DNA of 32,565 nt from Bacteroidales bacterium (GTDB lineage Bacteria > Bacteroidota > Bacteroidia > Bacteroidales > UBA10428), in the NCBI GenBank assembly GCA_016929525.1, contig JAFGIP010000032.1:1-32565 (forward strand), written 5' to 3'. This document shows positions 25,101 through 32,565 of the stretch, piece by piece. The notes under the pieces were generated by a model. The model was not told the DNA's origin and ran no database searches. It saw nothing but the letters and a program-made list of their open reading frames with translations. Position 1 is the first letter of the stretch, and each line of letters starts with the position of its first letter. A program made the position numbers and the translations under genes.

Positions 25101-27737
25101 TGTTGAAGCATCCATATCAAATACCAGGTGAGCATTACCATATTCAGGTAATTCCTGTATAGTCTCCCCGGCTGTATCAAAAATCTCGTAATTGTTCGAC
25201 AGGTATTCAAACTGAAGCGGATTTGGCAAAGGCGCCCAATAGGTGTATGTTGTTCTTATTGGTGTAACTTTCTCTTCACCGAAAACAGTCTCATAATTCA
25301 CTTTTGAATATAATGATTGCTTTGGGGTATAATTTCTCATATCAATTTCCTCACCACCCAATGAAAGAACAGCAATAAACTCGCGGTGAGGCTGCGGAGC
25401 TGTTCCTATCAGACTATCTGTTGGCAACATCTGGTATTCCGATGTGTCTACAAAGGTGAATCCTTCGTAATTACTGATTTTCTGATGAATTAACTGATCC
25501 CAGATTACATTTCCATTATCATCGCGTTCCATCCAGTGGCTCCAGGTAGTATCACTTATATCCGCATCGTATGGATAAAACATTCCCGGGTAACTGTCAA
25601 CGCTTAAAGAGTCATACGCATCGGCAACACCTGCCGAAAGAGGAATTAAATCGGGCGGATCAACCCATATTTCATAACTGCAGTAGGGATCGTAATATTC
25701 ATATCCGGCAACACGGCCTATATCCCAGGTTACTTTCCAAACCCTGATTTTATCATCTTCATCAAAGTTAGAATCAACTATTCCATCACCATCGGTATCT
25801 TCGGGAATTATTCCATCGTGGTCAATATCTTCGAAAACAAAGCTATCGTCACCGGTACGGAGGTGGTTCCATGGATTTGCCCAATACACAGACTCTTCGG
25901 TTAAAGTATACCCTTTCGGAAAGATACTTGCTGTATCTAACCAAACATCAGGATCTCCATCACCGTCCATGTCGTAATCCGGACTGGATTCATCGTTACT
26001 GCCCCGCAACACATCAACATATTTTCCTCCGGGAGTTTTGAGTATGGGTATGTTTATGGAGTTATCGGACCAGTAGAAAGGTACATCTTTAGGAATGTAT
26101 TGAATGTATTCTGTATTCTCGGCAGCACTTCTTGATTTGTTTTCCATTATCATGAAAACCTTGAAGGGCTGGTAAGTTAATCCGAGAAAATTTTTATAAT
26201 TTACATCGGTATCAGCAAAAATTCTTGCACTGAATAAAATATCGGCATAAGCTTTATTCTTTTTGAAAGCATACTTAAATCCCCCTTTTGAATAATTTGT
26301 TGTGTTGTTTGCCACATTGATAAGAGTACCACTGCTCAGGTATTTATTTACATTTTCATGAATAGCGTTATCGGGTTCAGGTGTTGCCAGGCGGTATCGG
26401 ATGACCAATTCGGAATGTGCGTTTAATGCAACTGAAGAAAACAATAATGATTGATTATTATAATCTGCAGCCGGTCCGGATACAACGTTAATAAAAGTAA
26501 AATACGGAATGACAGCTTCCTGAATATCAACCGTAATTGAGTTGCCGGACAAATTTCTGATAGTTAATTCCACTTCAAGTGTATCAATACGATCATAAGG
26601 AATTGCATTATCGGCAATTTGCTCATCGTAAAGAATCTCATTTTTTACTTTCCGTGTAACATCTACTTCGGATGAAAAAGCAGCCAAAATACTATTTAAG
26701 GTCCAACTGATTTGCTGACTGGAATTATCAGAGTTTGAAAGTCCGAAAACAGTTGGCAGACCAGTATTACATTGAATTTTACCTCCGTTGGAATTATCTG
26801 AGTTTACTTTAAATAAGCATGGATTACCGGAGGTCTGGCTCACAATTGGGGTAATTTGAGTTGAGTTAACCTGTGGCATGATTGTTCCATATAGCTTATT
26901 GGAAGCAGCACCGGCTCCCAGACTCAGAATATCTGTAGTTTCAAGTACTGAAATATCAGTGAGTCCGTCAACCTGAGTTCCGTTTTGGTAAGATATGGCT
27001 CCTGTTTCGAGATATCCTAGTTTTTCAATAAAATAGGCTCCGTTTCCTTCAGCATAGATGCTTCCACCTCTGCTCAGGAAATCATCGGCTTTATCCTTCA
27101 GTCCGGCAGTTATGCTTATAATACTATCGATGTAAAAAGTATAATCGTCATCGTTGACAATAAATGCCGGGATAATTAATAACTCGGTATTTGCATCGAG
27201 CCCATCGTTAACCAAATCATCCTCATCAACCAGGTAAGAAACGCCGTCCATCAGGTATTCAGAAAATAAGCGTTCGAAATAGATTGATTCCCAACTTAAA
27301 TTCGTACCCTCTGATTTGTATTTACTTTTAAAAATTGCAATTCGTTTGGATTCTGCTTTAAACTGAACCGAAACATGTGCATTGCTCTGCCAGTTGTAAT
27401 TCGAATAAGAGGAATTTGTTAAAGAAGTATATTCTTCCGATAAGGCATCGGGATAAACAAAACTTCCTGCATTGTTACCTTCAGTTATCCTATAAACCGA
27501 ACTTTCTCCGAAAACAGAGAAGATCAGTTTGTCGGTCACTTCATTTGTACGATAATCGCTGTTTGCAGCCTCAAGAGCAAACCTGTATGATGCAATTAAA
27601 CGGTTCTGTTCGGTACTTGTTGGAATAATGACTCCGTTTTGTCCGTGAAGCTTTGATATAAACAAAATCAGGATGAATAGCAAGGCAAGGATATAAGACT
27701 TCCTTGTCTGGTTAATGGGGTGGTCTAGCATGTTCAT
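22200..27737 (-). CDS. Very large secreted protein with type A T9SS sorting domain
   Basis: This 1845-residue protein starts MNMLDHPINQTRKSYILALLFILILF...LHGQ (signal peptide after a short cytoplasmic lead). It has many beta-sandwich-like segments, including two CARDB/DUF11-like ones (TVDIQEAVIPYFTFINVVSG near 402; ITVS/VVTMLTAKNTGTDISSNSI near 1545). Acidic loops of Ca2+-binding type occur near residue 590 (DMDGDGDPD), 640-655 (DIDHDGIIPEDTDGDGIVD) and 985-1000 (DDDNFDGKDDWIDDRGD). The C-terminus (VKVYPTPFVDVVSFEYTL, IYNMNGQMVD, SSIPDGTYIFMITGK) is a classic type A T9SS domain. No catalytic motif was recognised. It is probably a cell-surface or released structural protein. Nothing upstream looks like a promoter. 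Confidence 0.92.
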   Translation of the reverse strand: MNMLDHPINQTRKSYILALLFILILFISKLHGQNGVIIPTSTEQNRLIASYRFALEAANSDYRTNEVTDKLIFSVFGESSVYRITEGNNAGSFVYPDALSEEYTSLTNSSYSNYNWQSNAHVSVQFKAESKRIAIFKSKYKSEGTNLSWESIYFERLFSEYLMDGVSYLVDEDDLVNDGLDANTELLIIPAFIVNDDDYTFYIDSIISITAGLKDKADDFLSRGGSIYAEGNGAYFIEKLGYLETGAISYQNGTQVDGLTDISVLETTDILSLGAGAASNKLYGTIMPQVNSTQITPIVSQTSGNPCLFKVNSDNSNGGKIQCNTGLPTVFGLSNSDNSSQQISWTLNSILAAFSSEVDVTRKVKNEILYDEQIADNAIPYDRIDTLEVELTIRNLSGNSITVDIQEAVIPYFTFINVVSGPAADYNNQSLLFSSVALNAHSELVIRYRLATPEPDNAIHENVNKYLSSGTLINVANNTTNYSKGGFKYAFKKNKAYADILFSARIFADTDVNYKNFLGLTYQPFKVFMIMENKSRSAAENTEYIQYIPKDVPFYWSDNSINIPILKTPGGKYVDVLRGSNDESSPDYDMDGDGDPDVWLDTASIFPKGYTLTEESVYWANPWNHLRTGDDSFVFEDIDHDGIIPEDTDGDGIVDSNFDEDDKIRVWKVTWDIGRVAGYEYYDPYCSYEIWVDPPDLIPLSAGVADAYDSLSVDSYPGMFYPYDADISDTTWSHWMERDDNGNVIWDQLIHQKISNYEGFTFVDTSEYQMLPTDSLIGTAPQPHREFIAVLSLGGEEIDMRNYTPKQSLYSKVNYETVFGEEKVTPIRTTYTYWAPLPNPLQFEYLSNNYEIFDTAGETIQELPEYGNAHLVFDMDASTEYTYYWIRNVGYDVDYNDLSEILDGVPEYGDGVFGYFIYSIPKGMGGYRITLPKNEDGTYNTDSIVQIDGQKFSKWIDNPNTWNEVEIWESAFEYQVYIPQLLIPAALDDDNFDGKDDWIDDRGDRFSSKTGFLHDAFMPGDGEDFLDFPTVPFTDDIYGKVDSGWYSGADGTYGDDFFETLGKTHITIHADYEGRGREGSVEISKGGVLVCEEIFGGSPWVIFSHVLSGYATGTDISLKSEVVPEMVYMGIDTVYLKHIISDTNEPHAFNYNFDPYHISYGFGESTITTFVGAKDPCTLIEPAISMSSIVDPAYDEKTITLVPYADLNPGNPDLAEFPKQVTGTFFEVRVEVGNSTNDNWINTCVKPQLKAELGTVEMSYVAYPRPLVPSHVEGDEIVPGDQPGTFTTGWRFNQPESEVLIKMGDTLNLMQPTRKAYFVFLIKVNPALEKGIYKIPFTITGTKMHYDGTNNGSISYQVPDALFSVVDKDENGRISAYQKMVIDNAGLSELSISTTGNFVPTGKIKYSNVNFSSDDFDAVEGELSMSGGVLDLNNFTTFPATDTSQLVIMQEGIVDSYNTDAEILPLTNGQVLSYSDRDGEKEVESGSLSVRPLGPRIRITNEVYSINGTPVSDTILYESDEDIYVVTMLTAKNTGTDISSNSIISINPGPYYTVLTDSLDENCSYAQGILTIDLGDIIPGERKKQYLPFMINADEIPEEVDIRTIIDLTEINYEGTLVESSFEFEDPDDLLLEIYDFEAISINFTDLGDGQVEVTARAHNRGIIGNNVWFRIYPVIGNGVHEFAIAELSQEEFLPGETIELKGTYTLPNTDKSIDFIAIVDDAYKFVEMTELNNLISINYEESSSTSDNSAEQFVKVYPTPFVDVVSFEYTLTQDYYDVDLSIYNMNGQMVDRIANCSGNAGQNFLNWRKSSIPDGTYIFMITGKNNTGSAENIFQGQILKSSNP

Positions 27738-27856
27738 AGTTTTTGTAGTTTAGTTTATATACGTTAATTCCTTCTTATTGTTTTTTAAGCTGTATATTTT
27801 TTTTAATCGTTAATAATATGATGTATAAAAAAAACTTTTCCCTTACTTAAAAAAAT

Positions 27857-27871
27857 ATTCCTGGAGGAACC
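27857..27871 (-). terminator. Possible weak terminator after the M23-like gene
   Basis: On the minus strand a short hairpin (TTCC-TCCA-GGAA) is followed by A/T and a run of seven T. The stem is only four pairs, so the call is tentative. Confidence 0.3.
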
Positions 27872-27877
27872 AAAGTT

Positions 27878-28762
27878 TTATTCGTATAATTGAGCTTTTG
27901 AAAGTTGCTTTATTTCTCTCTTTGACATTTCCTTAGAAATTATTTCAAAAGGATATGACACTGACGTTTCCTTAAGTTCTTCTGAAAACTTAAGGGTTCT
28001 TTGTTTATCAACACAGAAATGTATTTCAAGGTTTTTTAATCTTCCATCCCCCATATCGGCTACAAGTAACACTTCCAATATTTTTTCACTATTTAAGACA
28101 CCTACCGGTTGACCTGAATATACCATTTTTCCGGGTTTAATAAAAACAACATCCGGATCCAGGTTTTCATATATCATAATTGTACCATCTTTATGCATTA
28201 CCTCAAGCGATTTCTCTTTAGAAATTCTATCCTGATTATAATACATATCCGGAGTTGCAACCACTAATCCCTTTCTCATTGCATAAATAGTATCGCCTTC
28301 ACCAAGCACAAAAGCGTTTTTCTTTATTAAACTTTTTGACTCATTCTGATACAAAAATTCAAACTTTCCATTAAACGGAATAAGGTAGGGATAATCAGAA
28401 ATTACATCTTTACAGGGAACGCCTATTCTGTATTTATATGAATAATCATACGATACCGGCAATCCAGCATCTTTAACAGTTAATGTTATGAGATTATTTT
28501 TACCAAAAATTACTTTATAGGTATTATTTACCCAAAGTGGATCCAAATTTTGTATATTTTGAATCTTCAGCTCAACAGAATAAGGATAATAAGATCTGTT
28601 CTCGGCATAAAAAGTATATTTATTTCCACTCTGTAAAACTTCAATTTTTATTGGATTATCAATGGTATTCCCGAATATAATATGCTCTACCTTAGATGAC
28701 TGACTGTAGCCAAAGCCCATGTGAATAAATAGCATAATCATTCCAGATATGGAATATTTCAT
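27878..28762 (-). CDS. Secreted M23-fold (lysostaphin-like) protein lacking catalytic residues
   Basis: This 294-residue protein is read from the ATG at 28762, which gives signal MKYSISGMIMLFIHMGFGYS; an upstream in-frame TTG would add 20 basic residues and spoil it. The second half follows the M23 peptidase beta-roll: GDTIYAMRKGLVVATPD, LEVMHKDGTIMIYENLDPDVVFIKPGKMVYSGQPVGVL. In active M23 enzymes the matching places read HxxxD, YAHL and HLHFE; here they are absent, YENL and ILEVLL. Zn2+ binding and peptidoglycan cleavage are therefore unlikely. The first half is a beta-rich domain of unknown type. It may be an envelope-binding pseudoenzyme, like the degenerate LytM factors that activate amidases. 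Confidence 0.75.
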   Translation of the reverse strand: MKYSISGMIMLFIHMGFGYSQSSKVEHIIFGNTIDNPIKIEVLQSGNKYTFYAENRSYYPYSVELKIQNIQNLDPLWVNNTYKVIFGKNNLITLTVKDAGLPVSYDYSYKYRIGVPCKDVISDYPYLIPFNGKFEFLYQNESKSLIKKNAFVLGEGDTIYAMRKGLVVATPDMYYNQDRISKEKSLEVMHKDGTIMIYENLDPDVVFIKPGKMVYSGQPVGVLNSEKILEVLLVADMGDGRLKNLEIHFCVDKQRTLKFSEELKETSVSYPFEIISKEMSKREIKQLSKAQLYE

Positions 28763-28839
28763 GTTGGTTGAATTTTTGGATTTTAACTTTAAAATTTTCT
28801 TAACACTTCTTTGCTGAACCAAGTGTATTCATGCACTTT

Positions 28840-28847
28840 CAAATTTA
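28840..28847 (-). promoter_or_regulatory. -7 element for the M23-like gene
   Basis: TAAATTTG on the minus strand fits TAnnTTTG and lies 77 bases before the ATG at 28762, between that gene and the FUSC gene. Confidence 0.45.
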
Positions 28848-28874
28848 CTTATTTTAAAGATTTAATAAAAAAAA

Positions 28875-31019
28875 TTATTTCGACACCTTTCTTTTTAAAT
28901 CAATTGCCCGGGCTTCAGAAAACAAACGATTACTTACATCGGTTATATTATATAATAATTTAAATTGCTGTCGGGTAGCCAAATCATCGCAATTATTTAT
29001 TTGTTCGGATAATTCCAATAAAAGCGGACTTAAGTCGACTAAAGTTTCTGCTTCATTCTCACCGGAAAAATGCATAACGGTATTATCTAAAACTTTCAGA
29101 ATTTCTTTCTGATACTTCAGTACTTCAGAAGAACGCAGGATATTTGAGTTTTTATGTGCTCCCAATGCAGAAATATAGGACAACAAAGCATGATTCAGGT
29201 AGGTTATTGTATAAGCATTTTGCATCAGGTGTTGTCTTTTCTTAGGTTCCATGCGCATACCTCTCCACGAAACAGCCAGCTCATTATCTGCTAAATGAGC
29301 TCTGCGCCTGGCAACGCGATATTCATAATCATCGTTTGATAACAGTGTATCATCAAAAACAGCCTTAAAATACAGAGAATTGCTTAGTAAAGCTTCTGTT
29401 AACAGAAAAGGTAACCTCTTGTATTGCCAGTCGGGCCAGAGCAATCTGATAACTATAATTGAAATAGCGGCACCTATTACCGTATCAATAAACCGTGGCA
29501 ACATCATCTCGACACCTTGTGAAGCCACCAGATTAAAAACGCATAATACGAAAACAGTAATAAAAATTACAGCTACGGCATAATTATTTTTCAGCCAGAT
29601 AAAGAATGCATAAGCCGATGCCAGTAAGAGTATCAACTGTCCGGCTGGTGTGGGGATCAGCTGAATAATCAATATTCCTCCTACCACTCCGCTAATTGTA
29701 CCTCCAACACGCTGAACAAACCTTTTACGGGTTTCACTGTAACTTGGCTGACTGACAAACAAGCTGGTAAGCAAAATCCATTCCCCTTTTTCAGGTTTGA
29801 AATACAATAATATCAGATAGCCAATTAAAAAAGCCATACTTAGTCTGATGGCATAGCGAAATCGCTGATTCGTAGGTTTTAGAAGTTGTTTAAAACGTTC
29901 AAACAATGTTCTTTCGTCTCTCTTTAAACGTGGAATAATGTTTAATGGCTGAGTTGAATTAAGGTTTTGCAAAGCTTCATCTGAACGGGAAAGGTTAAGC
30001 AGGAGTAAATAAAAGGAATGTTGCATTTCATTGCCAGACTCTTTAAGCTTTTCAAATAAGGCATTTATAATTAACCTGTTAGCAACCTGATGTTTATAGG
30101 GCACACCGGTTAACAAACTTACTGCAGCTTTCTTCACAGAAAGAGATAACTGAAGCAACAATTCACCTAAACCTTTGGTAATCTGTTCATTGTGCTTGTT
30201 GTCGGTAAAATTTTCGTATTTATCGTGACTTGAGGCTGCTCTCTCATGCAAACTCTGCAAAAGCATAAAACGTTCTAAATAAGGCAATAAAACTTCCTGA
30301 TTCTTTACTTCGTCAGAATAGCTGTTAAGCACCTCTTTACACTTCTCAAGTGCAACAACCACTTTTACATTTAGCAGAGAAAGTCTGTTTCTTATAACCG
30401 CCTGATCGTTCTTGAAACTTGGGAACAGGTCTGCCTTTTCTTTCAGGTAATCGGCCAGTGCAAAATAACCACGCGAAAGTTGTTCTTCAAGCAGACGGTA
30501 GGGTCTGAAGAATAATAAAACTGTAGAAATAAGGCCATAAAACAGTGCCCCGGAGGCCAGTAGAATTGGCTGCAAATACCAGGCAGGACTTATAGAAGAA
30601 CCCAGCATCGTATAAATTCCGATAAGTACTGCACCAAATGTAATACCACGGTATCTCTCTCCCAGTCCTCCGATGATTATAAACAGTATGGTCGAAAGTA
30701 CCAGTCCACCACCAAAAACAACAGGAAATGGCCTAAGCAATTCAACCGAAGTACTGGAAATAAGAAAACTTAAAATTGTAAGCAAAAGTGTTTTAATTCT
30801 ACCCCTGGGATGGTCGTCTGTTTCAGAAAGAGCTCCTGCCAGAGAACCTAAGGCGAGAGTTACAGCAAAAAAGGGCTGGTTTACAATGAGTAATGGAATA
30901 GTAAGTAAGGCCATTGCCATGGTTATCTTTGCGGCAGATAATCTATCTGGATAGTGCCATAAATTCTTTATGAACCAGGATTTAAACCAACTTCCGACAA
31001 CAGATATTCTTCCTGACAT
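28875..31019 (-). CDS. FUSC-family inner-membrane protein (YccS-like)
   Basis: This 714-residue protein has two membrane blocks, about residues 25-180 (AAKITMAMALLTIPLLIV, GGGLVLSTILFIIIGGLGERYRG, FGAVLIGIYTM) and about 395-525 (FRYAIRLSMAFLIGYLILLYF, ISGVVGGILIIQLIP, FITVFVLCVFNLVASQ), separated by a helical cytosolic part. A C-terminal cytosolic domain of about 180 residues follows. The second block carries the FUSC segment GEWILLTSLFVSQPSYSETRKRFVQRVGGT. This layout is that of YccS/YhfK and related putative aromatic-acid or small-molecule exporters; substrate is unknown. It starts 22 bases from the nested palindrome at 31042. It ends 112 bases before the M23-like gene, which has its own promoter element. 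Confidence 0.9.
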   Translation of the reverse strand: MSGRISVVGSWFKSWFIKNLWHYPDRLSAAKITMAMALLTIPLLIVNQPFFAVTLALGSLAGALSETDDHPRGRIKTLLLTILSFLISSTSVELLRPFPVVFGGGLVLSTILFIIIGGLGERYRGITFGAVLIGIYTMLGSSISPAWYLQPILLASGALFYGLISTVLLFFRPYRLLEEQLSRGYFALADYLKEKADLFPSFKNDQAVIRNRLSLLNVKVVVALEKCKEVLNSYSDEVKNQEVLLPYLERFMLLQSLHERAASSHDKYENFTDNKHNEQITKGLGELLLQLSLSVKKAAVSLLTGVPYKHQVANRLIINALFEKLKESGNEMQHSFYLLLLNLSRSDEALQNLNSTQPLNIIPRLKRDERTLFERFKQLLKPTNQRFRYAIRLSMAFLIGYLILLYFKPEKGEWILLTSLFVSQPSYSETRKRFVQRVGGTISGVVGGILIIQLIPTPAGQLILLLASAYAFFIWLKNNYAVAVIFITVFVLCVFNLVASQGVEMMLPRFIDTVIGAAISIIVIRLLWPDWQYKRLPFLLTEALLSNSLYFKAVFDDTLLSNDDYEYRVARRRAHLADNELAVSWRGMRMEPKKRQHLMQNAYTITYLNHALLSYISALGAHKNSNILRSSEVLKYQKEILKVLDNTVMHFSGENEAETLVDLSPLLLELSEQINNCDDLATRQQFKLLYNITDVSNRLFSEARAIDLKRKVSK

Positions 31020-31041
31020 AGTTCCACATTATTTAGGGTTA

Positions 31042-31165
31042 GTATATGCAAAGTAGGCGATTGCGGGCTTTAAACTTATCAAGCCGTTACATCCCGAAAG
31101 CTTTCCGGGATTGAAGCGGGCTAAAGCCATTGAATTTACTAATTTATCGCCTATTTTGTATATAC
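31042..31165. repeat. MITE-like nested inverted-repeat element
   Basis: Terminal arms GTATATGCAAAGTAGGCGAT (31042-31061) and the complement of ATCGCCTATTTTGTATATAC (31146-31165) agree at 18 of 20 bases. Inside lie a second pair, GGCTTTA (31066-31072) and TAAAGCC (31122-31128), and a third, ATCCCG (31091-31096) and CGGGAT (31106-31111), around an AAAGCTTT core. The whole 124 bases can fold into one long stem. It has no ORF. It sits between the AAA-ATPase and FUSC genes and is the right size for a non-autonomous element. Confidence 0.85.
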
Positions 31166-31182
31166 ATTGTAAGCTTTAGTAA

Positions 31183-32316
31183 TTATTTCAACCATTCATT
31201 AAAATTGTCCTTATTAATTACTTCAAAAGAAGCATTTGGATATGTGCTTTTCCATTGTGTTGGTATTTTAACTTTGTCTTCATTCCATTTAAATTCATAA
31301 CCAAACAATGAACCGTCACGTTCTTCCACCCAATCAACTTCTTGTTGCTCATAGGTTCTCCAAAAATAATTATTGGATGAAAGTCTTCTATATTCCTGAT
31401 ATTTTAATCTTTCACTAATCATATAGTTTTCCCACAAAGCCCCAATGTCATTTCGAGATTCAATGGGATTAAAATTTGCAATCACAGCATTTCTAATTCC
31501 ATTATCCAAGAAATACCACCGTGAATTTTTAGTTATTTCTTTTCTTAAATTCCTGCTAAATCCTTCAACTTTATGAAGTATAAATACTTTACTTAACAAG
31601 TCCAGATACTTTTCAACGGTATTCTTGCTTATTCCTAATTGATTTCCTAATTCCTGAAGCGATACTTCTCCGCCAATTTGAAAGGCTATCAGACGTAATA
31701 AATTGAATATTTTCTGTGAGTTCTTAATGTTTTCATAAACCAAAATGTCTTTCAGTAGATATGAACTAACCATTTCGTTTAAGTAATCAATTTTGTCCTC
31801 TCTGTCTGGTAAATGCAATAACTCAGGATAACTCCCGAAAACTAGTCTTTCTCTTACCTTGTCAACTTTAGAAATACTGTTTTCAATTTGATTATATTCA
31901 CTTTCAGATAAAGCAAATAAGTTAAACGAATATTTTCTACCTGTTAAAGGTTCTCCAGCGTCTTTGTGAATGTCAAATGATGATGAACCTGAAATAATAA
32001 TTTTAAGTCCATCGATTTCATCTATCATGAGCTTTAGTTTCAAACCAATTTCCGGTATTTTTTGAGCTTCATCAATGTAGAGAAATTTATATGAACCTAA
32101 AATCTGCTTATAATTCTCAACACTTCTGATTGCAAGTTTGTCATGAACATTTATATCCTCTCCATTTAAAGTAAGAACAGGTTCATTTACTTGATTAAGT
32201 ATCTCTTTCACAAGCACCGTTTTTCCAACCCGACGAGCACCAAAAATTAGCACAACCTTATTAGATTGCAATTTCTTTATTATATTATTCGACAAGTCTC
32301 TGACTAAATAATTCAT
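31183..32316 (-). CDS. AAA ATPase with DUF4143 C-terminal domain
   Basis: A protein of 377 residues read from the ATG at 32316; the upstream in-frame TTG at 32340 is not needed for the domain. Walker A GARRVGKT (26-33) and Walker B FLYIDEAQ (78-85) define the ATPase core, followed by ISGSSSFDI (sensor-like) and a winged-helix segment LQELGNQLGISKNTVEKYLDLL. The C-terminus is DUF4143-like, with EVDWVEE and YEFKWNEDKVK, the pattern of a PD-(D/E)xK nuclease fold (Asp, then ExK-like EFK). These ATPases are scattered, often transferred genes of unknown role. The neighbouring palindrome and transposase remnant fit an accessory patch. Confidence 0.9.
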   Translation of the reverse strand: MNYLVRDLSNNIIKKLQSNKVVLIFGARRVGKTVLVKEILNQVNEPVLTLNGEDINVHDKLAIRSVENYKQILGSYKFLYIDEAQKIPEIGLKLKLMIDEIDGLKIIISGSSSFDIHKDAGEPLTGRKYSFNLFALSESEYNQIENSISKVDKVRERLVFGSYPELLHLPDREDKIDYLNEMVSSYLLKDILVYENIKNSQKIFNLLRLIAFQIGGEVSLQELGNQLGISKNTVEKYLDLLSKVFILHKVEGFSRNLRKEITKNSRWYFLDNGIRNAVIANFNPIESRNDIGALWENYMISERLKYQEYRRLSSNNYFWRTYEQQEVDWVEERDGSLFGYEFKWNEDKVKIPTQWKSTYPNASFEVINKDNFNEWLK

Positions 32317-32340
32317 AATTCCGTCATCTATTTGACGCAA

Positions 32341-32451
32341 TTTAATATATTCCCGTTAAAGAATCAAATTTGCAGTTCGCTGATATTATTAAAGCCAAGG
32401 TGTTGCGCATATGGAAAGTAGCGGTATTCCGTGCTACGTTCGTATCGCCCG
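32341..32451. other. Structured non-coding stretch upstream of the AAA ATPase
   Basis: The right part is less AT-rich than the neighbouring genes. It holds a hairpin GTAG-CGG-TATT-CCG-(TG)-CTAC at about 32417-32436. The word CCCGTTAA occurs at 32352-32359 and again at 32448-32455. No ORF is seen. Confidence 0.45.
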
Positions 32452-32565
32452 TTAATGTTTTTGCCACAAGACACTTGGATTCAACATTACAGCGTAAGCT
32501 TTCACTTTATTTCCATACTGGGCTGGGCCATTTACCCCTTCGGGCGCAATGCCCCTATGCACCAA
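32452..32565 (-). pseudogene. IS66-family transposase fragment (cut by the window edge)
   Basis: Reading the minus strand from the right edge gives an open frame of 37 codons ending at TAA 32452-32454, with GIAPEGVNGPAQYGNKVKAY and AVMLN. This matches the conserved stretch of IS66 transposases (FPEGV.APVQYG..VKA.AVYL), where the zinc-ribbon region leads into the catalytic domain. After AVMLN the sequence no longer resembles the family and soon stops, so the gene is truncated just before its catalytic DDE part. How much remains beyond the window is unknown. It indicates a past insertion next to the AAA ATPase gene. Confidence 0.7.

Noticed and set aside
31183-32316. Toxin-antitoxin or defence module
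   Set aside because: The ATPase stands alone; there is no small partner gene, and DUF4143 ATPases have no established defence role that the sequence could support.
32341-32451. Integron attC site next to the ATPase gene
   Set aside because: Hairpin arms are present, but the paired RYYYAAC and GTTRRRY core sites are not found at suitable positions, and the adjacent coding remnant is IS66.

Overview
The window reads as chromosomal DNA of a Bacteroidota member, probably class Bacteroidia (Marinilabiliales-like; the order is a guess). The support is AT-rich sequence, few Shine-Dalgarno sites, repeated TAnnTTTG promoter elements, several type IX secretion (T9SS) cargo and accessory proteins, a GldI-like FKBP lipoprotein, and the ribH - TPR - recF - DUF721 neighbourhood typical of the phylum.

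Layout, left to right. (a) 1-1097: N-terminal part of a secreted adhesin-like protein on the minus strand, running off the left edge. (b) 1422-3266: a small double-CxxC zinc-ribbon protein, then an nhaA Na+/H+ antiporter pseudogene with frameshifts, stops, an apparent deletion and a lost ion-binding Asp. (c) 3273-8510: housekeeping block with APS/PAPS reductase (cysH), mnmA, ribH, a membrane-anchored TPR protein, recF, a DUF721/DciA-like protein and ndk. (d) 8608-12193: a DHH phosphoesterase (NrnA-like) followed by three FKBP-type lipoproteins, the first GldI-like. (e) 12198-17906: RsmI-like methyltransferase, a minisatellite, a PhnP-like metallo-hydrolase, an MFS transporter and an 878-residue membrane receptor with GAF and PAS domains but no visible output domain. 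(f) 18010-19238: tRNA-Arg(TCT) with a strong terminator, a four-helix-bundle (23S rRNA IVS family) gene with a diverged copy of that terminator 3' of it, and a DCC-family protein. (g) 19358-27737, all minus: a PorP/SprF protein paired with a CHU_C (type B) cargo protein, a REP-like palindrome, and an 1845-residue protein with a type A T9SS C-terminus. (h) 27878-31019, minus: an M23-fold protein without catalytic residues and an FUSC/YccS-like membrane protein. (i) 31042-32565: a nested inverted-repeat element, an AAA/DUF4143 ATPase and a truncated IS66-type transposase fragment at the right edge, which together look like an accessory patch.

Most genes belong to known families. The features most worth following up are non-coding or degenerate: the repeats around the four-helix-bundle gene, the MITE-like palindrome, the REP-like palindrome, the AGATTTT minisatellite between divergent genes, the decayed nhaA, and the receptor without an output domain. 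I did not find convincing evidence of a new multi-gene system.
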